Source: Actinomortierella ambigua
Taxonomy: Eukaryota; Mortierellomycota; Mortierellomycetes; Mortierellales; Mortierellaceae
Direction of reading: 5' to 3'
Length of the DNA: 64,000 bases
Assembly (NCBI GenBank): GCA_016098155.1
Contig: JAAAJB010000039.1
Coordinates: 40,913-104,912, forward strand
The notes beneath the pieces are model-generated. The model was given only the letters and a program-made list of their open reading frames with translations. It made no database searches and was not told the DNA's origin. This document shows, one piece after another, positions 20,845-35,725 of the stretch (the stretch's first letter is position 1; every line of letters begins with the position of its first letter). The translations under genes were made by a program, and so were the position numbers.

Positions 20845-23800
20845 TTACACTCCGTCAGTGTCGATGAGCTTGAGCATCATGTCGACAACAGGGCTGTCCG
20901 AGACGTTTAGATCCGGGTTGGCAATCTTGGCCTGGAGCAAGGCGTCCAGCAACTTTTTGAGCTGGTTGACCAGCACACCAATTCTTGCAAACGCCCGCAA
21001 ACGAATGAACCCATTCTTGCCAATCTCCAAGCCACGTCCCAGATGGTCGACGTTGACCTGGCCTCCAAACAACAGCAGGCCATACATCGACAGCATGGTC
21101 GCGTCGTGAATAAACACCTTGGACGTCTCCAGCTTCGAAAAATACACCAAGAACGGCACAGGGAACTGGTTGTTATGGAACAGGATCGAGCTCGGATGCA
21201 AAAACACGCGTCCGTCGTCCTGGGTAAACATCCGGATCTCCTTCACGACCGTCTCACGCTCGACCGTGCCACCAATCATCTTGTCAAACTTTGCGTCCGG
21301 CATCTTGACCTTGATCACATTCGGGTACAGACCCGACAGAATCACCGCCTTCACGAGCGTCATATTGTCCGAATTCACATTGTCCTCTTCGGCCGAGCAC
21401 CGCTCCGAACGTCGCCTGCCCTTGTTCCGGCTCGATGCCGTGGTGAAACCAATGTCCTCCAACACCTCCAGATACTGCGACTTGAGATTTTGAATCTCGT
21501 ACAACGTGTTTGTCGATAAAAAGCTCTCCTCGCAAAACTGCTTGAGCCCGCCCCGTGTCTCGCCAGAGTCCTTGAGTTGCTCCCACGTGCTATACGCCTT
21601 CCAAGCCGTCAGCAAATCCGACTTTGCTGTCGCAAACTGGAGCTTCTTTTGCTGGGCCTCGTCGCGCTTGTCCATCGGCGACACAAACGGGCTCTTGACC
21701 GACATGCAGGACGCCACCACCAGGATCGGCTCCAGACACCGGAAGATAGATCCAAAGATCAGCATCTTGGCCACGCGCAGATCCGCCGGAATGTCCGCCA
21801 TATGTCGTCCCAAGGGAGTCAATTCGCCCGTCGTACTGTCCAGAGCACCCAAGTTCTCCAGCGTATTCAGCGCCACCTGGATGGCCTTGGTCGAGGGCGG
21901 CGTCAGGGCCTTGGACAGAAACTGCTCCACGTCCTTTTCGCCCATGGCCTTCACCGACAGGCACAGCTGCTCCAGTGGGATGCGCAGGATCTCAGGGTCC
22001 TGCTGAGGTGCCAGCTTGTCCGATTGCTTCTTCGAGAACATCTTGTACACAATACCGGGCCGTGTACGACCGGCACGACCTTTGCGCTGCCGTGTCGATG
22101 CGAACGACGTCCATGTCTCCACGAGCTTGGTCATGTTGTTGGACATTTGCGTCTCCTTCACTCGACCCGAATCGATCACATAGACAATACCATCGCTATG
22201 AGAGTGGAGGAAAAAAAATGAGTAAGCGTACTTGAGTACTCCTAATAATAAAATCCTGCGGCACATAAACCTGTCCGAGCATTGTAGGCACGCGACTTAC
22301 ATGGTAATAGAGGTTTCAGCAACGTTGGTGGCAACAACAATCTTGCGAACGCCCTTGCGTACGGGGGCAAAGACGGCGCTCTGCTCCTTGGGCGTGAGAG
22401 CGGCATGCAAGGGCATGATGTCAAGCTGCTGGGTGACTGTACGCGACAGCTGCGTCAAGGCCTCTATACACTTTTTAATCTCCATCACACCGGGCAAGAA
22501 GATCAAGATGGCGCCATCGACACTACCGGCGGGTTCCTTGCGCTTGAGAATATCGGCCACGGAAGCCGCAATAAAATCATAGTCAATCGCCCCGGCATAC
22601 GCCTCCATCGTCTTGATCTTTTGGATCGTCATATCGTCCATACCTCGGTCCTTGTACTCGACCGCCGTCCGCTCCCACTCCTCCTCCATGGCCTGCGTAA
22701 ACTTGATGCGGCGACCGCCCATGGCGCCAAAGTTGGGGCTATGACCTGTTCGGGCAATCACATGCTCCATGTACAGCTCCTCGACCGGATGCGTGAATCC
22801 TGGAATCTCGTACACTGGACATCCGTCAAAGTATCCCGAGAAGAACTCGCTGTTGATCGTGGCCGACATGAGGATCAGCTTGAGGTCGTGGCGCTTCTTC
22901 AAAAGGTCGCGGAGGATGATGAGCAAAAAGTCAGAGTCGACGGATCGTTCGTGGACTTCGTCCACCATCACGTGCGTCACCCCTTGGAGCATTGGATCCG
23001 AGTGCAGACGGCGGAGCAAAATACCCGTCGTGCAAAACATGAGCTTGGTTTGGCGACTCGACTTGTTCTCGCCACGGATCGAGTAACCCACTTGCTCGCC
23101 AATCGATGTGTTGCGTTCGACCGCCACACGTTCCGCCACACCAATGGCGGCAATACGACGCGGCTGTGTACAGACAATGTTGGCATACTCGCCCGTAGTC
23201 GATTGGATCCAGTCGTCGAGGATGAACTGTGGCACCTGTGTAGTCTTGCCACATCCCGTCTCACCACAGACAATCACTACTCGGTTGTCTCTCACGGCCT
23301 TGATCAATTGTTCCTTGAACGACCAGGCCGGCAGCTTCTCACGACACATCAGCATCGCCTGGAAGCTGACATCCGTCTCCTTCATCTTGTTGTAGGCCTT
23401 TAGCATCTCGACCGAGGCCGGGCTATTGGCCTTGATGTTCACTTTGCGGTAGGTCTTGCCGCCCGTTGGACGACTGCCAGCATTTCCCTTCTTGACCACC
23501 AGCTTGGACTGCAGCGACTGGATCAACGACTCTCCCTCAGTTTCCTCAGCAATTGCGTCCTGGTTTTCAGCCTCTTGCGAGAGATCGACGGTGATCAGAC
23601 CCTCCGTCAACTGGACCAAGCTAGGTGGATTGTCGAGGATATCGCGAAGGTTCTCCTGGATCCACTCGACCACGTCGTAAATGATGGGTCCGCCCATGGC
23701 CGTCGCCAGAGCACGGTAGGCCTGCTGCATCGTCTTTTGAATAATACTCAGACGCAAATAAGACGGCATCGAAGGCTCGTGGATAATAAACAGAGGTGGT

Positions 23801-25557
23801 TGTTGGTAAGGATAGGTCGAGGTCTCGGGGATGCGGATTTCAAGCTCCATGGTCGATCCTGTGTTTTTGTTGGTACCCGGGTGATTGGTGGTGAGCAAGA
23901 TCTTGCAGCCGCCGTCGCTCTCCTTCTTGAACCGATCGTCGTAGATGCTCTCAAGCGCGAGCATCTCATCGTCACGAAACTCCTTCGTCAGCTCTTCGGA
24001 CTCGGGCTGGATTTCTGGATCGGGGATCATGTCTTCAGGAACCTTACCCTTGGGGAAGGCCAGACGTCGGAACAGCTCCTCCATGGCCCTGTTCTCGTCG
24101 GCACCCATGAGGTCGTAAATGTTGCCGCAAACTGTGCTGGTGAATCCGATCGCCGAGAGACGCTTGACAGCATATTCGCGCTTGATCGACGTCGAGTTGT
24201 GGGCAATGGTTGTGATCGTCGGGTTGTAGTTGGACTGCAGGAAACTCGGTGGCAAGTCGTCCTCTGGAACGTGCAAACATAACCAATCCAGGGCTGAGGC
24301 TTGGTCGTTGCAGTACTGGAGAGCCTCGGCAACATGTCGGTCGCGGAAACCCATGCGGACCAGCGTCTTGGACAGTTGCATGTTGTACATTGGTTCTCCT
24401 GACGATCCATACTCGTCAATGTACTAGAAGTCAGAAAAGTTGAAATGCGGAGAGGTGTGGGTTAGGCGGATGTCCCGTACAAGTGACCATTTTTTTTCTT
24501 TTGACGGATCAAAGGAATGACATACCGTCTGATAGAGTTCGCCAGCCATCTGCTTCTTGACCACCTCTTCAACCTCGACACGAAGCTCCTGGTTCATGTG
24601 GACCATGGGGAGCTTCTCCCAGTCTTTCTTCTTTTGCTCCGCTAGCGCTTCAGGGCTGAGGATGGACTTGCTCGTGTAGGCATTGGGCGTGGCGGGTCGG
24701 CTCGAGTCGGAACTCTCAGTCGAGGCACCACCTGCTCTTTTGGCGGCCAACTCGCGTGCTTTGTGCATCTGCTCGAGTTCCTTGCGTTGAGCTTCTTGCT
24801 GCATTTGCATTTTTTGAGAGTTGCTCATGAATGGGTCCTCGACGTAGAGATGCGTGCCTTGGACGCCGGCTTTTTGTTTGTCGTCGTTCAGCTTGGACCA
24901 GAGATCACGCGGGCCTGGAGGGAGAATCATGATCATGTTCTTGTGGCTGTTGACACGATGGAGGGCGTAGGTGGCACCATAATGCCTCGCCTCGGCCGCT
25001 GTTGGCTTTGCAACGTCCTCTAATGTGAAAGAGCAAGTTTCGATCTGACCTGTCTTCTTGTTACGCTTGCCCAGAGTAATAGTACAGATGAACCCTTGTC
25101 GCGTCCTTTTCTGTGTTTTGGCGGAGTGGAGAGGGAAGAGGGAGAGATAAGTACGAGAGATGGAGACACAAAGAGCAGAAAAATACCCCTGAAAATTTTC
25201 ATACTCGAATTTTGACATACCGGATCAAAGATGGGTTTCTCCCATCCATTTTTTTGGCAGTGCTCGTGAAGCAGCGACGAGGGCGTCTTGCCAGTCCAAC
25301 CAGGAAAGATGGTCTGTCTTGCTGGCTCGGCAGGCACATCGTCGTTCTTGATGTTGGGATTGCCCTTTCCGCCACCAGATGGCCCCTTGCTGCCAGACTT
25401 GGGGCTAGACTTTGGTCCCGGAGCCGGCTCCGAAGTGGAGCTCTTTCCTACCACACCAAGGGAATGTGGTTAGAATAAACAACCATAGTCAAACTGGCCG
25501 ATAGTAAAGAGCTAACTTTCAAGTGGGGTCAGTACCTTTCTTTGATGTCTTGGACAT
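20845..25557 (-). CDS. DEAH-box RNA helicase with UBA and RWD domains (DHX29/DHX57-like)
   Basis: Large DExH ATPase of the group that includes fungal YLR419W/Ucp12 and animal DHX29/DHX57, proteins tied to translation or RNA handling. Minus-strand exons are 25536-25557 (22 nt), 25221-25447, 24526-25110, 22301-24423 and 20845-22195, giving 1,435 residues. Order: Ser/Gly/Lys-rich N-terminus; dsRBD-like segment (CTITLGKRNKKTGQ); UBA at about 293-332 (LVRMGFRDRHVAEALQYC) and a second UBA-like region near 360-400; RWD from about 425; helicase motif I GETGCGKTTQ near 665; motif II DEVHERS near 766; SATIN near 798; motif VI QRKGRAGRTRPG in the last exon; then HA2 and OB-fold regions. I see no CCCH finger of the DHX57 kind. 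All introns are GT-AG. Confidence 0.95.
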
Positions 25558-25824
25558 GCGATTGAAGGCGGGAGAGTGTGATGCAGCATTCATTGCTGCA
25601 TCGAACGTTTAAAGCAACGTTGTGACTGCGAACGAATGGAGCAGTTCATTTTTCTCCAAAGGGTACCAACGATGGTTTCCCAACCACCTTGTCTCAATTG
25701 GACCTTGTTGGAGGTTGTCCCACCACACAAATTGTCATCGGGTAGATTAACGAATACTCTACTTCTTTATTGAGTTTTAATTCTTAGTGGTATATTATAC
25801 ATCTTTCTGGCTCTGCCTGGAAGC

Positions 25825-26989
25825 CTAAGCAAGCGCAAACTCGAGAATGCGAGCTGCAGTCCGCTCGCTGTCGACTGGTTTTTCGTTCACTTTGATCGAA
25901 GCCTCGGAGAGCTCCTTCGAGAAGATGCCACTGGCGGTACGTGCTTTGATATACTCAAGCATGATGCCCGCCGTGAGCTCTGGGTGGCCCTGCAAGGTGA
26001 CAATCTTTTTGTTGTTGGAGATCATGGACTGGTTCGCTGTGTGGCCGTTGGTGGCCAAAAGCGAGAATCCCTCGGGGACAGTGTGCACAATGTCCTGGTG
26101 CAGCTCTTGGATTGTCTGTTAGAAGAATGGAAGAGAAAGAGCCAAAAGGATATCATATTAGTGAAGCCGATCGTTTGTTTGCCATGCATGTATCTTGTAT
26201 CTATATGTGGAACCTGCACATTCTATTCCATACCATGACTTCGCCGCCCCAAAACTCTTGTCCCTCCTTGGTGAGCTCTGTTTGCGTCCAGCCAAGCTAT
26301 CATGAATGTGTTGTCCAATAGAAGCAATTGTCAGTCAACAAATAGCATGTATCGTATGGCCTCCTATCATCTAAAAGGCGAGTGATGAGGTCTCTACAGC
26401 CATTGCCTACCTCCCAACCCTTAGGGTTCTTGCTCACAGGCGCATTAAAGGCACGGCCAATAATCTGGTGACCAAAGCAGATGCCGGCAAACTTGGGGCA
26501 AGACGGGTCAGCAGTGGTGGTGCGTACGTACTCGACCAGTTGGTTAATCCACGGAATGTTGTCGTATGCATCCGAGGCTAATAGGGCCGAGCGGAAGAGG
26601 AGAAAGAGTGAGGTGAGAGTTGTGTAACGTAGTTAGTCGCTATATTCTTCTCTGGCATTTCAACTGAGTGCTCGGGGGGAGGAGGGAGGAGGGAGGAGGT
26701 GGTGGGATCGCTTACCACTGCCAGAGATGAGGACGAGGTCAAAGTCCTGGATGAGCTCAGGGTAGACACCCTCGCGGGCATCAAAGCCCGTCAACTCCAG
26801 GGTGGCGGCGCTGTCGATCTTGCCCTCCTTCTTGAGTCGGTCAAGGCCAAGGAGCATCAGGTTCCGGAAGATGACTGTATAGTCGCCATAGGGTTCCAAG
26901 ACAGTCGGGATCGGAATGCCGCACACAAGCAGTGCGACTTTGATATGCTTTGTAGGCAAGGTTGGGGTGGTGATGGTGGCGGCAGTCAT
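25825..26989 (-). CDS. class I glutamine amidotransferase-like protein
   Basis: Stand-alone GATase-1 domain protein like yeast YLR126C; the substrate is unknown. Minus-strand exons 26716-26989, 26411-26577, 26234-26296 and 25825-26115 give 264 residues. The catalytic triad is visible: the nucleophile in FAGICFGHQIIGRAF and the His/Glu pair in LQGHPELTAG. The conserved GFDAREGVYPELIQDFDLVL and ISGS segment precedes the glutaminase core, and GWTQTELT and TNGHTANQ are also typical. The start ATGACTGCCGCC (26989) was chosen over 27052, which would add 21 hydrophobic residues without homology. It lies 267 bp upstream of the helicase gene on the same strand. Confidence 0.92.
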
Positions 26990-28617
26990 GACAATGTGTC
27001 GAATGTGTCCTTGAATGAGCAAAATGGGTGAGACGAGAAAGAGAGAATGCAAACGAAGAAAGAGCGAATAGCTGCGCTTTTATTCTTTTTTCCGGCAGAA
27101 TCGTGAATAAGCGGGGCCAACGTTCGAACGCCTGATTGATGAGAGTGTACGTTGTGAGTCAGGTGTGTAAGTGGGTGGGTGGGTGAATGAGGATGCGCTG
27201 TGCTTTGTACTGGTTGTGGTACATGTAGGGGTAAAGGTGCCTGCCCCCCCCCCATTGGCTTCAAGTCTTTCAAGGAGGGAGTGACCACCCCTCCAGCTTG
27301 AAGATGCTGGCGTTACACTTGGCGAGGAGAGAAGAGCAGATGTGCCTTCTTCGACGGGACGCCCAACAATGGACCCTATTGGATTCCAGTATGTCCACCC
27401 CCCCCCCGCCCGGTGGGCTTCGTCTTGTATCCACAACGAACATGAAGGGCAATGTTGGTTGGAGCAAACAGACAACCCCGTCATCCTCAAGTCCCATCGA
27501 TGTATTCTGATTTGAGTGACCATGTGCGTACTTTGTTCCAGAATGTGTACCCAGCAGGCTCGCCGTCCTGTCGTGCGACATCATTCCCCCCCCCCACACA
27601 CACACACCCCCCCCCTTTTCTTTCCTCTTCGCTCGATCTATTCAAAAAGGGTGTGATACCCCCATTGGTGCATTCACAATAAAACCCCCTCACGCTGTCT
27701 GTGTGAAGAAAACGGCGAGGACTCTATTGTGGAACAAGAGTGATGCCCCTGCCACCACCGTTTTCCTTCTAGTGCGTCCTCCTTTCTCTGTCCCGTTAAA
27801 TGTGGTTTCGAAAGTGGTACCAATCCCTAAGCCCGTTGTATTCAAAAAGCCCATGCATCGCTGGGAATCAAGGACCCCTCAGTCTTCAAGGCAGGTGTGC
27901 GTGGTAAGCTTAGGGATGATCTGTGCCGTTCACCAACTTGATGTAGCACTCTCCCAACTTGATCTCCAGTGCTACCAATGTTTCGTGGGCGTATTCCTGA
28001 TCTGGCTCATTTACCACGGACGCCTGAAGGCCTGAAGGCATTTCTACAAAGGCAGCTCACATTCTTTGCCCTTTTCTCTGTTTCTCTGAACTCTATGTAT
28101 ACTGGCGCTGTTGCTGCTGTAGGCAAGTATCAAAGTCCAGGTACCAGTCGTCCAAGTCGCCCAAGGAGCGATTGAGATCGACCGAGAGGAGACAACAGTG
28201 TAGACACGAAAAGACACTCAGTGGACGACTGCGTCTCGCAGATCGCAGATGTGTACGCGCCGAAGGATTACAGTCCTATTCGATTCGGAGGGCTCACAAC
28301 AGAGAAAAATATATTCTGCGTTTGGACTTGCCTCTAAATGTGCACCAACTCCATCTACTAGTGTCCTGAGCTCGTACCTTTGCTGGGCCACCCTCCTCCT
28401 ATTCTATAGAAATAGGTTAGTCTTTCTCTTGCAACGAGCGACCGCGACTCACAGTTCACGGATGTGGTGCGCCCCTCTTGAGGCCCTTAAACAAAATGCG
28501 CAGATGGCATCCAGTTGGTGGCGCAAACAGGTGATCATTTTTTCTTGGACGATGTAACATTTTCGCACGGTTCACCGAACCTTCTCTCAAACACAGCAGC
28601 ATCCGATTGTCACTCAA
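26990..28617. other. divergent intergenic region with poly-C tracts
   Basis: Upstream region shared by the amidotransferase (minus) and phosphodiesterase (plus) genes. It contains several C homopolymer runs (about 27243-27253, 27401-27410, and a mixed C / CA repeat tract near 27587-27618). Only short frames; no gene supported. Confidence 0.45.
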
Positions 28618-30458
28618 ATGAACCCAAGCATTACTACTCGCATAGCGTTGAGGACACTCCTGTTGTGGGTGGTAGTTTTTTACACTGCCCTGCTTGTCCC
28701 ATCTCTCACTGGCACCTCTGCAGCACCTCTATCCACTCCTGAGCAATCCCGGTTTTCCCACCAGGCTGTCATCATTGGTATTTCCCAAACCCGATTTGCG
28801 ACAATATCAAATACAAAGTCCCACCCCCACCACTCACTCCGAGTGCTACGCTCTTCTCTCTTTCTCTCTTTGCTTTGTAGGGATCGATGGTGTCGGTCTG
28901 GATCAGATGCTCCTTCATCTGGACAAGGGCCTCCTTCCGAACCTGGCCAGATTGAAGCGTGAGGGTGCCTTCAAAGAAGGGGTGCGATCCGTCAGTCCAA
29001 CTTATTCGCTCCCGAATTGGATGGCGGCATTGTCAGCAGGGCCTGTCGAGTTTACGGGCATCACTTCGAATGATTGGGGTCGAGAAGTCGACAACCCTCT
29101 CACATCAGTTGGCGGGCCATGCGACTATTTTCCCACCATCTTCCAGGTCGTTGCGTCGCTCGATACCGCCAGGCAACAGCAACAACAGAGCGAAACCACA
29201 AATGACCAAATCCCTCCTCCGTTGTTTCCGCGACAGGAAAACGCCAGCCACGGCAGCGGCGCCACCGTCGCTACTACTACTACTACGACGACGATCCCAA
29301 ACATGGGCGCATGGTTTGGCTGGGGAAAATTCCAAGACATTTTACGGCCCAAAGCTTATTTCCAAGAGCTCTTCGGAGCCAATTTCGGTCAAGACCAAAA
29401 GGTGGTTGACAAGGCTATCGCATACTGGCGGCAACACCGACCACGACTCAGCTTTGTCTACCTCGGACAGGTCGATAGCGCGGGCCATGAGTATGGCTAT
29501 GGCGAGATTTTCACGCAGGAGCTCATCGAGGCCGATCGCCGGATCGGCCAGCTGCTCCAGGCTCTCGAAGAGACTGGTATGCTCTCAAACACAACGGTGG
29601 CGATTGTGAGCGACCATGGACGACTCAAAACTGGTTTTGGTAAGAGGTGGAAAAAAAAAAGAGAGAATGGAATGTGAAGAAACAAGGAAGGGGGAGGGGA
29701 AGTGGAGATAAGGAGCATACACCCCCATGCGCACAGGGGTGAGATCCAATAGGATTTCGCATGCAGGGGCATGTGTGCTCTTTTTTCCGCCCCTCCCCCC
29801 CAAATCTGCTTAGGCTTTTCTGAACAATGCCTCCCCTCTCTCCTTCTGTTCTAACGAACAAACAGGCCACGGAGGCTCAACCAACCTCGAGTCAAACACA
29901 CACATGTTCCTATGGGGACCATCCACCATTCGACGTGGCTACAACATCTCGAGCGCAGTCTCGATCCTCGACACATCGCCCACCATCCTAGCCTCGCTCG
30001 GCCTAGGCCCTGGCCCCAGTCAATGGCGCGGAACCCCTCTGCTAGAGGCCTTTCTTCCAGAGTCTGAAGCATGGCATGCAGCAGCAGCAGCAGCAGCCAA
30101 CAATGAAGCCAAAAAGAAGGAGCAAAGTGATGGATCCTATTCCTCTATGTGGCTCTACATCGAAGAACGGCCCGATGCCGATGACCCCTGTCGGATCCGA
30201 CTGGAGCAAGGCACGCTGATACCCGAGCAATCGATGGAGAAGAGGGTGCTCCAGTTCCTACTGGTGCATTTCGACACCATCTACATCCGTGGCCTCCTGT
30301 CTGGCATTCTCCTCTCTCTGATCGTGCTGGTCTGCTTGGCGACCCTTTTCTGTGGCCGGGGCTGTGTCCTCAAGTTCTTGCGTAGTCAACGTGGTTGGAA
30401 GCCCTTGGTGGATTCTTCCGATACTACTACGCCTTCCCATTCTGAAACCAACCCGTGA
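28618..30458 (+). CDS. membrane-anchored type I phosphodiesterase/nucleotide pyrophosphatase-like protein
   Basis: Alkaline-phosphatase-superfamily hydrolase. Exons 28618-28777, 28881-29639 and 29866-30458 give 503 residues. A signal peptide (about residues 8-35) is followed by the metal site GIDGVGLDQM, the nucleophile region SPTYSLPNWMAALSAG, the second metal cluster DSAGHEYGYG, and VSDHGRLKTGFGHGG, whose last part spans the second intron. Residues about 430-460 form one transmembrane helix with a short cytosolic tail, so the catalytic part should face the ER/Golgi lumen or outside. A poly-Thr and Gln-rich insertion lies in the middle. The position that is Thr in classic NPPs (TKTFPN) appears here as Ser before LPN. 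Close relatives could be GPI-modifying or nucleotide-hydrolysing enzymes; substrate unknown. Confidence 0.88.
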
Positions 30459-30832
30459 TCTACCTGCCTTTTTTTTCCCCCCAAGTTGTCCCTTCTATTT
30501 CTCTCTCCCTCCCTAGAGCACACTTTCCCACGAGATGGCTTTCTGGCCGACAAAAACAAAGAGCCAACGATTGAACCATAACAATACAATTAAAAAGTGT
30601 GGTTTATGGAATGCTGGATCGAAAATAGTTTATCTCTAGAAAAGATCTTTTGGGCACAATGATGGAGAGAAATCAGCTACGGAAGGAAAGCTCTTTAGCC
30701 TCCATTCCAATAAAGAAGAAGAAAAAAAAAGCGTGGATGACAAGCAGGAGTAGATGGTACTGGGCAAAAATTTCATGGAGAAAAAAAGCCATAAGAAAGA
30801 GAAGACAATGAGAATAAAGAAAGACCTAAAAA
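30459..30832. other. convergent intergenic region
   Basis: 3' flanks of the phosphodiesterase (plus) and SRPK (minus) genes. A/T-rich, containing AATTAAAA and several AATAAA-like stretches (for example near 30709). No gene. Confidence 0.5.
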
Positions 30833-34271
<3,439 letters not shown>

Positions 34272-35725
34272 GGATGCAGGGGTGAGCTTGTTTTTGAATC
34301 GGCAAGCACAAGCCAGAAGCAAGCAACCAAGAGTGAGTGGGGATGGAGAAGGGAAGGGGAAGAGAAAAAAATAAGAGAAAAAGAGAAAAGGAGAGGAAAG
34401 AAGTGAGGTGGTGAGGAAGAAGAGTCGCCCTGTGGAGGAAACAAGTTGAAAGGGCAGAAACGTGGGCGAAATGCAATTGCTCGAAAATGATGGGTAAACA
34501 TGAGAGAAGGAGGGGGGGGGGAAAGAAGTGCTTTAAGTTGGCGGACAATCATCCAAGCCACAAATATGCCAGGTTGCTGTTCTGATCACCTCGAGGATGG
34601 GGAGGAGGAATACCATGATATAAAATACTCGCCTCGTTCCTCTCGGCCGAGGATGACAGCCCGTCTGCTGACTGCATGCAGGAACCGATGTTCGCCGTGG
34701 AGAAGATTCAAGTCAAGCCGAAGCATTCCTTCTCGTCTCTTCCTCCTTCCTTCTACTTCTCTTTGGACTCGCCTCCTTGATAGGAAAAAGGGCTGTGGTC
34801 ACCGAATTGATGATGATGGTGGTTAGGGTGATGAGGATGATGGGTGGTGGCGCACGTGGTGGTGATACGAACGAAAATAGAGTGGACTGATGGGGCAGGG
34901 TGAAAGAAGGCGAAAGGGGGGCTGAGCAGTAGACTCGCTGCGCGCTTCTTCCTTGCCTTGGCATCGTGTCAATGGCCATGCAGTGCTTGTGGTAGTAGTG
35001 TGGGTCATTGTGGTCATTGGTGGTTGGGTGAGGGGTGTTCTTCTGCAAGGGCACCAAGAATAGAATACAATACAATAGAAACGCGTTGCATTGGCCAAAC
35101 AGCTGCTGGGCAGAATGTGGTGAGAGAGTGTCGTCTGTGCGGCGAGAATGTGGAGGGAAGGGGGGGCGGGGCAGGGCAGGGCAGGGGTGACAGAGAGCAG
35201 CAACCAACACACCAGCACCACTCCGACCAGCAGCAAGCATCACACGCATACACACACTCTCTCTCACACTCACTCTCTCTGTCTCTCTCTTTCTCTCTCT
35301 TTTGTCCAGGATGATGCGATCATAGGACCCACGCGCCATGGGCTAGTTCCCAGCATACATACATATATTCTCATCCATACATGTGGACATGGGTAAAGTG
35401 TGGTAGGAGTAGAAGGGGAGGACAACAATGAAGATGGCGAAGAGGAAGAGGAAGAGGAAGAACGAGAAGGAAGAGGAAACAAGGACCTTCAACCATATCC
35501 ACCTATCCTGCTGGATTTAAGAGGCGAGAAAGAGGCGGTGGTGTCCCACATTGTCTGTGGCTGTAGACCCCCCCCCCACCCCCACACACACATCTCACGT
35601 ACCTTTTTTCCCCCCTCTTCTACTTTTTTTCTCTTTCATTTTCTTTCATTCTTTCATTCATCTTCATTCCATTCCTCTCAATTTTTTTCCAACTCCCCTC
35701 CCCCCACTAAAACACCTTTTTCAAC
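34272..35725. other. divergent intergenic region of SRPK and TVP18
   Basis: About 1.45 kb of low-complexity DNA: GA-rich on the left (sense-strand CT leader of SRPK), CT/CA microsatellites near 35250-35310, (GAA/GAG)n at 35435-35480 and a long T/C-rich stretch at 35580-35720 that runs up to the TVP18 ATG. No gene supported. Confidence 0.45.

Noticed and set aside
20858..24282. Several antisense frames of 90-330 codons across the DEAH helicase gene
   Set aside because: Shadows of a long GC-biased coding region; no splice logic or recognisable motif on the plus strand.
34713..35339. 208-codon minus-strand frame upstream of SRPK
   Set aside because: Runs through CT/CA microsatellites, Pro/Ser/Thr-rich without pattern, and sits in a promoter region.
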